Under the pieces are notes generated by a model, which was given only the letters and a program-made list of their open reading frames with translations, searched no databases and had not been told where the DNA came from. A DNA stretch of 64,000 nucleotides from Datura wrightii (Eukaryota > Streptophyta > Magnoliopsida > Solanales > Solanaceae): positions 147,014,501 to 147,078,500 of the forward strand of contig JASDFA010000016.1 in the NCBI GenBank assembly GCA_035772735.1. The letters run 5' to 3'. A program made the position numbers and the translations under genes. Shown here in pieces: positions 56,666 through 64,000 of this stretch. Position 1 is the stretch's first letter. Every line of letters begins with the position of its first letter.

Positions 56666-58072
56666 TGTTCGGCTCTCTACTCTGGGGTAATTACTACACG
56701 CAAGTGCACGTGGTCGAACAAGTAGTAAAGTGGCTTAAGTAAGCCAAGTATCGATCCCACAGGGATTGGGCTAGGGTACAATCCACTCAAGTGTCACTAT
56801 ACTTTAACTCTAGAAATGCAGACAACAGTTTGAAAAAGAGTTTGGTATTTTGGTTTCTAATTTTATGCTAATTATAAATGAATATACAATTTGAGTCTGA
56901 ACTATGAATATGAGCATGCTGAGGTTAAATGATCATGTATAGAAACTAATTATCGATATAATGGTTGGTTAATCTTTCCTCCAGTTGCTAGCCAAGAATT
57001 ATTGCCAATTGATTAAAACTCTCGTATTTAACCCAACTTAAGAATCATGAACCGTCCACCTACATTTCTAGGATTAAACAAAATTCATGTTCTATCCATA
57101 CAAAACCGATTCCTTAATTGACTAATACGACTTTCAGGTATATTTCTATCCTGAAGGTAAATCAATTCACAATTTTCCCAAACTAAGAAGAGATTATATC
57201 CTATTGATTCACAACTTTCCAATTTCTTGCTCTCTCGAGTGAAACCAGACTTTTTAGATGTACATTAATGTTGGCCACACATCAATGCAGTAAGAACAAG
57301 AATCAATAGAACAACCATGGAAGAAAAGATGAAAAACCCAATTGATCAATAACTACATTTCAATACAATTGTTCTTAACCTCAGCAAGAAGAGGAATTAG
57401 CCACTCATTTGTGGATTAAACATCGTTAAATGAGTGTTAAACATACAAGCAATTGAATGATAGAGAAAAACCCTGATAATTTCGTCCCCTCAACTGCCTG
57501 TAACCCACGTTCTTGCTCCACCAAGTCAGAATAATTAAAAATGAACCTAAGTGTTCTATTTATACTAGTGGGAATTTTTCCCAAAATAACAAGCAACGTG
57601 TCACGGAGTGCATCGCGGAGCACTGCCTCCGTGACACGCCACTGACGCGGACCCTTACTGGAAATTGCTTGTCCAGGTAATAAGGCCCAACGTGGCACGA
57701 CGTGTAACACGGGGCTAGGCCAACGTGCCACGGCCCCAACGCGCACCCTCACTGGATTTTGGCTAAAAATTCCTATCCAGGCAGAAGGCATCCGCGATGG
57801 CAGCGTGACACGGCTCCATCGCGGAGCCCCTTTAATTTGTGCCTTCAATTGCTTGTCCACTTGCTAACATCCGAGTCCAACCCCAATCTCTTCCAACACG
57901 CATTTTAGCTTCCCAAAATTATATTTCACCTGCAAAACAATGCTAATAATATTGGTTAGTATAAATTCATATTTTATTATAAATCACATGAGAATGTATA
58001 AACATTGATAGATAAACAAGGCTAAAATGACACCTTGAGTATCACTTGGGCATATAAATTTGCCCAAGATCA
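56666..58072 (-). repeat. Element C 3' LTR
   Basis: Reverse strand TGATCTTGGGC... to ...GCCGAACA. TATAAATAG is at 57564-57556. The stem-loop array is at 57593-57826: TGTCACGGAG...CTCCGTGACA; a weaker GTGGCACG...CGTGCCAC; and TCCGCGATGG...CCATCGCGGA. Confidence 0.85.
57593..57826. repeat. Stem-loop array in LTR C
   Basis: It has the same three-part arrangement as in B. The first pairs CACGGAG (57603-57609) with CTCCGTG (57627-57633). The centre of the second has drifted (GTGGCACG to CGTGCCAC, 57693-57742). The third is intact. Keeping of the arms while loops differ suggests the structure matters. Confidence 0.75.
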
Positions 58073-58110
58073 CTTACCCCACACTTAAATCCTTGTTCGT
58101 CCCCGAACAA
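58073..58110 (-). repeat. Element C LTR-adjacent purine tract and hairpin
   Basis: TTGTTCG-GGGA-CGAACAA (58110-58093) is a perfect seven-pair hairpin on the reverse strand, followed by TTTAAGTGTGGGGTAAG next to the LTR. Relative to B, the fourth loop-closing pair is G-C instead of G-U. Confidence 0.8.
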
Positions 58111-59780
58111 CAATCTTACACCTCATGCAAATGACACCCCAACCTGGTTACTTTGGTTCAACAATTCAAGCTACGGTTATACTGATTATTTAATACAGCA
58201 AATCATCAAGAATACATGCATGGTCTTATCAATACGATGACCTTCAACACATCAAGACCTCCTAGACTTATGAATCGACTCTCGATATCAGCAAACTCCT
58301 ACAAATCAGCTGATCAAGATATCCGACATGAAATTTAATCTCTCATCAAGCATGTGCCCTCACAACACAAGAGAATTTTCCCCTTTTTAATCACATGAAC
58401 TCAAACGATTACATGCAAGGGCATTTAAAAAAAAATTCGCTCTCTCTCCAAAAGAATTCACATGCATCATGCCACGAACCATAGGCTTGCCCTTAGTGTA
58501 TTACTCCACTAATATAAGTAAATGTGATGTAAGATCACGTAGGACTTTAACGGGTTGTAATGTAAGCTACGGAACAAGTAAATACTGGGCTAGCCAATAA
58601 TAGCCACTAGCATCCGTAAGCGCTTTTTCAATACATCCCATCAAGCTCATGGGCATTGTTTCTTCCTTCATCCTCCCATTCTTAAAGTTTGTCTTTATTT
58701 TGACCCATCTCATTAAGCACGCTTGACTCAATCACGAAGAGTATTCATACAATTTCATTATATTTTATTTATAAAAAGTGCACCTTCCACCTTTTCTTTC
58801 CTTTCATCACTTTTCTTTTCTTTTCTTTTCACCATTTTCACTCTTTGACACTTTGGGAAAATTATTACCTCTTCTTAAGTGCTTAAGAGTTTTGGATCGA
58901 ATTTACGGCTAATGAAACAAAAGCGTTAAGCTCGGGTTACACATTTTTGACAAAAGAAAAAGTTAATAGGCTAAAGGCTCAACGGGCTAACTAGGATGTA
59001 CAATCAAGGTGGGTACAGTAATGAAAAAGAGAAACTTTCGGTTGAAAACAAAGAAATGCCTACATCCTTTCCTACAATACACGTCCTTCATTTCATTTCG
59101 TACACACACCAGGAAAGTTGTAGACATTTCATAATAGCATGGAATAAACAAAACCTCACCCCACATCTATTGCACATGCTCAATTCAAGACATATTCATA
59201 GATTCTTCCATCACCTAATTTCAAGAACTCAAAATTAAGCTCAATCACACTGAATCGACTCTATGGCCTAGGTATCTCAACATATTTACAGAGTTGCATG
59301 CTTTCATATGAATCACCTTTGCATTTCAAATATTATGTACAACACGCAACTAGAATTCCGCAACCATAAAGTACTTACAGGTTTAGGGATGCAACCCACA
59401 AAAGAAAACAACTGAAAAATAAATGAAAGAAAAAATCTACTCCGATCGACTATATTTCCCTTAAGACTGTCGTCATCCATCCATTATAGGGAACAGTCAC
59501 TAACTAAGACTTTGGTTCAATGGGACCAATCTCGGTAAAAGAGCCGAAAACAAATGCCGAGGAACCCAAGAATTGAAAAGATTTTAAAAATATCGATCAT
59601 TTCAATAAAACAAAAATATGTACAAAATCAGCTAGCAACATTCAGCAGCACACAACAGCTTCACATTTAATTACAATACAGAACAGAAACATCACAATCA
59701 CAGGGTCACAAAATTTTTTTTTTTTCACAGGCACAACAACAAAACAGAAACATAAACAACAACACAAGCAGCACCTAACT
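58111..59780 (-). other. Element C 3' noncoding region
   Basis: 1.7 kb conserved with B 11470-13265, with the same pyrimidine patches and a TATCGATCATTTC word near 59590. No frame is conserved with B. Confidence 0.6.
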
Positions 59781-59782
59781 AC

Positions 59783-59822
59783 TCCCACCCTACACTTATA
59801 TCGAACACTGTCCCCAGTGTTC
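59783..59822 (-). repeat. Element C post-ORF2 hairpin and purine tract
   Basis: GAACACT-GGGGAC-AGTGTTC (59822-59803) is identical to B. The purine tract has become ATAAGTGTAGGGTGGG. Confidence 0.75.
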
Positions 59823-59867
59823 ACAAAAATTAACATAGCACAAAAATTTGGTGGTGTAACTCCCTAA

Positions 59868-61088
59868 TCAATCAAAATACTCCACTTCTTCATCAGGTGC
59901 TGCTGCCTCGTCTCCCATGTCTGAGTCGCCCCCATCGTCATTATCAGACTCCACATCGGAGTCCTCACGACATGTCTCCTCATCTGTGGGGACATCATCA
60001 TCCGTGGGCTCTACAAAAGATGGCCCCACTCGGCATAGAGCCATGGCATTTTCGCCAAAAGGGTAGTTTAGCTCGAGCTGCCATAGCTCCTCTTCTGTCA
60101 CCGGCCTCCCGCCTATTCGCAACTGGAGCATCTGCATCCCGTACATGCGAGCCATGTACTGATCATCCCGAGCATGTCGCTCAGCTAGTGTAAGAACTAG
60201 CCCGTGGGTGGTTTCGGGTGCCTTAGTTTTGGTGACATCTAAGGCCCGCCGCTCCATCTGCGAGATGTAGTCAAGGGCCTCTTCCTCAATATCCAGGCCC
60301 TTAAGGAATGTGGTGAGTAGTCCACCAAATCCGTATCTGCGCCCTTGATGCAAACGGGCTCTCTTCATGGCGAAGATAATCACCGCCCCCACATTGATCT
60401 CCAGCCCTTTCATCAGGGCGTACACCAAGCATACACGATCCCGGATTACATCCGTCATATGCACCCCCGGGATTAAGCAGGAACAAACAATCTTCAGCCA
60501 TATCCTGGCCTCCCTGTTCATCTGTGAGTAAGGCAAAGTCTGATGGTAGCCCCTCTCCTTATGTCTGCTCCACCGAGCTGTTGATCGGGTTCCACACAAA
60601 GTGCGTCTGATGTCCGCATATGGTAGAGTGATATTCAGCTGTCGAAGCACATGGGCGTCTGTGTCCCGTGCCCCTAGGATAGCATTGAGGTGGTGGGGCT
60701 CAAAAGTGACTATTTGCCCTCTTATTTTGATGGTGTGACTTCTGAGAGTCAGGTTCCAGTTGGCGTAGAATTCCCGAATCAAGTGCAAGTTGCATTCCTT
60801 GGGCTCTTCAAAAATGAAGTTCAGCCCAGCTGCCTCGATCCTCTGGACAATCTTGGGGAACTCTTGTGCCAACGGTTCCCTTGCTATGTGTTCCTCGGGG
60901 AAGTACTTGCTCTCCTTGTGCTTTGCATACCACTTCTTCCCCTCCTCTGTCACCCACCTGGTTCCGTATTAACGGCGTTGGCCGCGTGGAACCGCTGGTG
61001 CTGCTGGGACCACTGTGCCTAGTCTGATTCTTTTTCTTTCGGCGCCAGATGTTGATGCGCCTTTTCCCTTGTCTTGCTTGCTTGCTAT
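59868..61088 (-). pseudogene. Element C ORF2, putative plant transposon protein
   Basis: The longest open frame in the window: 361 codons from 60953 to 59868. It has KKWYAKHKESKYFPEEHI, LIREFYANWNL, IRGQIVTFEPHHLNAILGA, REARIWLKIVCSCLIPGVH, VYALMKGLEINVGAVI, RRYGFGGLLTTFLKGLD and an acidic tail DEETCREDSDVESDNDDG. The protein of B begins earlier; in C that start codon is ATA (61088-61086) and a TAA at about 60972 follows RGQRR. So the present reading starts at an internal methionine unless initiation elsewhere occurs. The B copy has an open codon at both sites, and C is open where B has its TAA. Product function unknown; no transmembrane or nuclease motif is seen. Confidence 0.8.
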
Positions 61089-61093
61089 TGTTC

Positions 61094-61776
61094 CTGTCAA
61101 AACAAACAAACAAGTTCAATGTTAAGCCAATTAAAATTAGCTTCGACTAAGGTTGGGTTAAGATAGGCTACCCCACACTTATTCCTTAGCCAAAATTACA
61201 ACATTAAGGCAAGATCGTACTTATTTACACAAACAAACAACAAAACATAACAAATACGCTTAGTGCCTTGGGAGAATTCGACGGTATATATTCCATGTAC
61301 TACTCAGACTTCGTACAGCTAACCACAATCCTTACCTATCGATAGCATTTTATCCCATAGCACTTAGCAAGGAAAAACAAAAGAAAAATTTTAACTACGT
61401 GATCCTATACAATTCACCCATTTCTTGCAATTTCCAAAATTTCCTTAACCCGAGAATCCGTCGATTTTTTAGCATAGTCACAGTTAGCACAATCGACTCA
61501 TCTCACCCAACATGTACAACCTAGCATGAATTTCACTAGTTCAACTCATTTTTTTCCATTTCAAACTCAAAGTCAAACCCTAGCTATGATTTTATCAAAA
61601 ATTCGATTAAGCTATGTAATTGTCGAGTTCCAGCAATCACACCATTACTCCGAACATCAATAAACAATAATTCAATTGAATTTAAGCCTAATTCTACTTA
61701 GGGCAAGTTTTGCTCATATCACATGTTCAAAATCAAAAAATTTCGACAAGAATTGAGATAGAGTTGAAGAACATGC
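61094..61776 (-). other. Probable intron in the ORF2 transcript of C
   Basis: Equivalent to 14580-15289 in B. The acceptor TTGTTTGTTTTGACAG is strong. The donor is TTCAAG|GCATGT, a GC-type site or a mutated GT. The length is 683 bases, AT-rich. Confidence 0.55.
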
Positions 61777-61919
61777 CTTGAATTCGAAGAAATGACAAAA
61801 ACTTGATGAAATTACGGGCCTAAGTCCGTGTCACGTTGAGGGGGAAAGGGTTTTTGGGAGGTTGGTTGCGGAGAGTATGAAAAATGAGGAAAAATGAGGG
61901 GGAATCGGGGTTAAAAAGT

Positions 61920-62130
61920 GGGAATTTCGCGTGGGTCACCCGGCGACCCGGTGTGACCCGTCGCGATATACACCTCAACGTGTCACGGAGGGTAATGTGG
62001 AGCATGCCCTCCGTGACACAGAGCCATCGCGTAGGTATTCTGGAATTTGTGAAAATTCCAGAATTACCTTCAACGTGTCACGGAGGGTAACGCGGAGGCC
62101 CTCCTCCGTGACATGGAGCCATCGCCCTAG
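61920..62130 (-). promoter_or_regulatory. Internal LTR-type stem-loops upstream of ORF2 (C)
   Basis: Stem-loops at 61980-62020 (TGTCACGGAGGG with CCCTCCGTGACA) and 62075-62115 (TGTCACGGAGG with CCTCCGTGACA) flank a TGGAATT...AATTCCA inverted repeat (62041-62061). Next to them a palindrome GGGTCAC...GTGACCC is at 61933-61959. Same order as in B at 15440-15650. Confidence 0.65.
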
Positions 62131-62365
62131 CTCACTATTTTGCCACTTTTTATTCTTTTTCATACCTCGGATTTTCCGTTGTGATTCCATGCATGTTTAC
62201 CCTCCGTTCAACTTGAAATTCCTCTTACTATAAGAAATTGGTTAAAATTATAGGATTCACTCAAAATAAAAAATAAGAATAAAAATAAAAACTAACAATT
62301 TTGTTGTTAATCAAAAGAAAGAAAAAGAAAAAGAAATCTATTCACATTTTACAAAGAAAAAATTT
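62131..62365 (-). other. AT-rich spacer in element C
   Basis: This corresponds to 15651-15885 of B. It is A/T-rich with runs of AAAAT and AAAGA, and no frame is evident. Confidence 0.45.
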
Positions 62366-62412
62366 CACGGGTTGCCTCCGGTGCAGCGCCTGGTTTACCG
62401 TCGCGGCTCGAC
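62366..62412 (-). repeat. Conserved stem-loop pair downstream of protease (C)
   Basis: CACGGG-TTGCCT-CCGGTG (62366-62383) keeps the loop but has one mismatched pair. The second hairpin GTCG-CGGCT-CGAC is at 62400-62412. Confidence 0.65.
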
Positions 62413-62455
62413 GTCATTCAGCTCAATCATCTTCATGGGTGATGGACATTTTCTC

Positions 62456-64000
62456 TCAACCACCGTCCTCATCCCAGTAGTGCTTACATCGCTCCGGTGG
62501 TTTTCCCATTAACTCTCGTGATTCAACTATCTGAGCATCATCTTCTCGATCAATCACGTTGATCACCGAGAGTTCCTCGTACACAGTCGGGAGCTTGGTA
62601 GCCTTGTATACATCAAACACTTCCACCTTGTCGTGTGCTCGCATGGTTAGCTGCCCTGCAGCTACATCAATTAGCGCTTTCCCGGTCGCCAAGAAGGGAC
62701 GTCCCAAAATAAATGGGACTTCTGCGTCTGGCTCAAAATCCAGCACGACGAGATCTACCAGGAAGATAAGGGAGCCCACTTGCACCAGCACATCCTCCAC
62801 AATGCCATCAGGTATGGCTAAGGACCAATCCGCTAGTTACAAGATCACTGTTGTTGGTCTAGGACTCCCTAGACCCAACTTCTTGAATACCGATGATGGC
62901 ATCAAATTAATGCTCGCTCCCAAATCACATAATCCGCGAGCTCGGATACTCTGCCCAATTGTAATTTGTATAGTAAAGCTCCCGGGATCTTTGAGCTTTG
63001 TGGGCAGTCAGTTTTGTATCCGGGAAGTGCACTCCTCCGTGAGAGCTACCGTAGCATACTTAGTCAACCGAATTTTGTTTTCCACGATGTCCTTAAAGTA
63101 CTTTGCATATTTCAGCACTCCCTACAAAACATCGACAAGAGGTAAGTTAATATGTACCTATTTCAGCACCTCCATAAATTTCTTGAAACACGCCTCCTCC
63201 TTGCGTTCTTTAATCTTTGAGGGAACGGGGGTGGTGGTCTTTCTGATTCAGCTTCCTTTTTCTTCCCCCTCTCATCACTCTGCTCCCTCTCAACTTCTGC
63301 TGCTCCCGATTGTTGAGGTGGTCTTTCTGGTTCCACCTCTTTAAGCTGCAAACCACTCCTTGTGGTCACCGCATTCACCTGCTTGGGGTTAGGATCTGTG
63401 TCGCTTAGAAGTCCTCCTCTAGGCCTGGTGTTTTGGGCTCCAGAAAATTTCCCAAATTGATATTCAAGTGCCTTAGTAGCTAATTGGTTGTTCTTCACCT
63501 CGGCTGCCAATTTCACATAGTCAGCCTGCATTTGAGCTTGGTTAGCTATCATTGTCTTGAACATCTCCTCAATGCTGGGTGATGGTGGGAGAGGAGGTGC
63601 ATTGTTGTTTCTATATTGTGCTTGATAGTTCTGTTTCCTTCCTTGATTCCTCTGCGCCCCCTGACTCGAACTTTGCCCTTGATGGTTGTTGCTACCCTAA
63701 GAGAAATTCGGGTGATTGCTCCAGTTGGAATTGTAGTTGTTGCCGTACTGTTGATGGTTGTTCCTCTGTACATTTCCCTCAAAGTTCACCGAGTCAGGAT
63801 TTGCTCCACAACACTCAGCTGAGTGCTCACTACTCCCGCACACTTCACACCAAATTTGTTGCACTACATTCACTGGGGCTTGCGTCTGGTTCATTGTCAT
63901 ATTATTGAAGTGGGTGTTGAGTTGATTCTGTAAAGCAGCTATTTGTGCAGCAATAGCTATAAAACCATCCACTTCTAGAACTCCTGCTGCTTTCCTTGTT
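62456..64000 (-). pseudogene. Element C gag-protease polyprotein (partial)
   Basis: The N-terminal part of Gag lies outside the window. Visible on the reverse strand: MDGFIAIAAQIAALQNQLN (63972); a CCHC knuckle CEVCGSSEHSAECC at about 63850-63810; a TAG near 63699 where B has a tryptophan codon; a Q/N-rich linker; MFKTMIANQAQMQADYVKLA (63564 on); PERPPQQSGAAEVEREQ. A one-base loss near 63205 shifts the frame. The protease keeps LCDLGASINLMPSSVFKKLG at about 62940-62880 and FILGRPFLATGKALIDV (62720-62670), with a stop near 62840 absent. It ends at 62456. Several further stops lie between 63180 and 63000. Gag binds and packages RNA and protease processes it; no polymerase follows. Confidence 0.85.

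Larger units (their letters stand above)
52877..64000 (-). mobile_element. Element D: Athila-like, interrupted by C, leaves the window
   Basis: The 3' LTR (52877-54361), 3' region and the C-terminal part of ORF2 are visible before C interrupts at 56661-56665. D text ends at 56665; the remainder of the range is element C, with more D expected beyond the window. The candidate target duplication on the left is TCTGA (52872-52876); the right copy is not visible. Confidence 0.7.
56666..64000 (-). mobile_element. Element C: second copy of the B family, leaves the window
   Basis: The 3' LTR is at 56666-58072 with left flank CGCAA (56661-56665), the candidate target duplication. Internal order on the reverse strand is as in B: gag-protease (64000 to 62456), stem-loop (62383), internal palindromes, exon, intron, ORF2, hairpin-purine module, 3' region, second module, LTR. 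No polymerase genes. Similarity to B is high throughout but clearly lower than between the B LTRs, so C and B are separate insertions. Confidence 0.85.

Noticed and set aside
56266..56742. 158-codon forward-strand ORF with serine-rich product
   Set aside because: It is the antisense of the D ORF2 tail and crosses into the C LTR.
62559..63344. 261-codon forward-strand ORF
   Set aside because: Antisense of the C gag-protease frame, whose motifs are on the reverse strand.

Overview
The window is plant nuclear heterochromatin made almost entirely of nested, decayed LTR retrotransposons. I recognise no intact host gene, rRNA or tRNA. The families are Tekay-like Ty3/gypsy chromoviruses and Athila-like gag-protease elements carrying a second ORF of the 'putative plant transposon protein' type. 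Together they suggest a eudicot, most likely Solanaceae; that is a judgement from family resemblance, not a database result.

Layout. (1) 1-1598: part of a Tekay-like LTR (T1), then a short LTR scrap (G, 1599-1710). (2) 1711-3199 plus 23876-about 24760: a reverse-strand Tekay-like element (F), split at its LTR/primer-binding-site junction. (3) 3200-23875: element A, reverse strand, Athila-like. It is interrupted by element B (10006-19906, target duplication ATCAA), a near-complete reverse-strand copy of a related family. (4) About 24761-52876: element E, forward strand, Athila-like. Its protease region is interrupted by Tekay-like element H (28356-47542, duplication TGCCA). H is itself interrupted just after its reverse-transcriptase active site by Tekay-like element I (33391-42795, reverse strand, duplication GAGGA). 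E also holds a 0.7 kb insert that may be organellar (47589-48284). (5) 52877 to the end: element D, reverse strand, inserted in the E 3' region and interrupted by element C (56666 to the end, reverse strand), a second copy of the B family.

How the parts work together. A, B, C and E share one plan: LTR, a tRNA-Asp-type primer site where visible, gag and protease in one frame, then an unrelated second ORF. Reverse transcriptase, RNase H and integrase are absent from every internal region that can be read through. This looks like a stable non-autonomous design that relies on polymerase and integrase supplied by other elements. In B and C the second ORF has its own apparent intron, with splice sites at matching positions, and it lies downstream of a copy of the stem-loops found in the LTR promoter.

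The most interesting structure is not coding. Every LTR family here carries a palindrome-rich stretch just upstream of its likely TATA box. The palindrome sequence differs between families, but one type occurs both in a Tekay LTR and in the Athila-like B/C family. Nearly every element also has a small hairpin with an AGGA-type loop beside its purine tract. The stem sequences differ from element to element while pairing is kept, and in the Athila-like group a second hairpin plus purine tract follows the second ORF. All coding regions carry stops or frameshifts, so none of these copies is likely to be active by itself.
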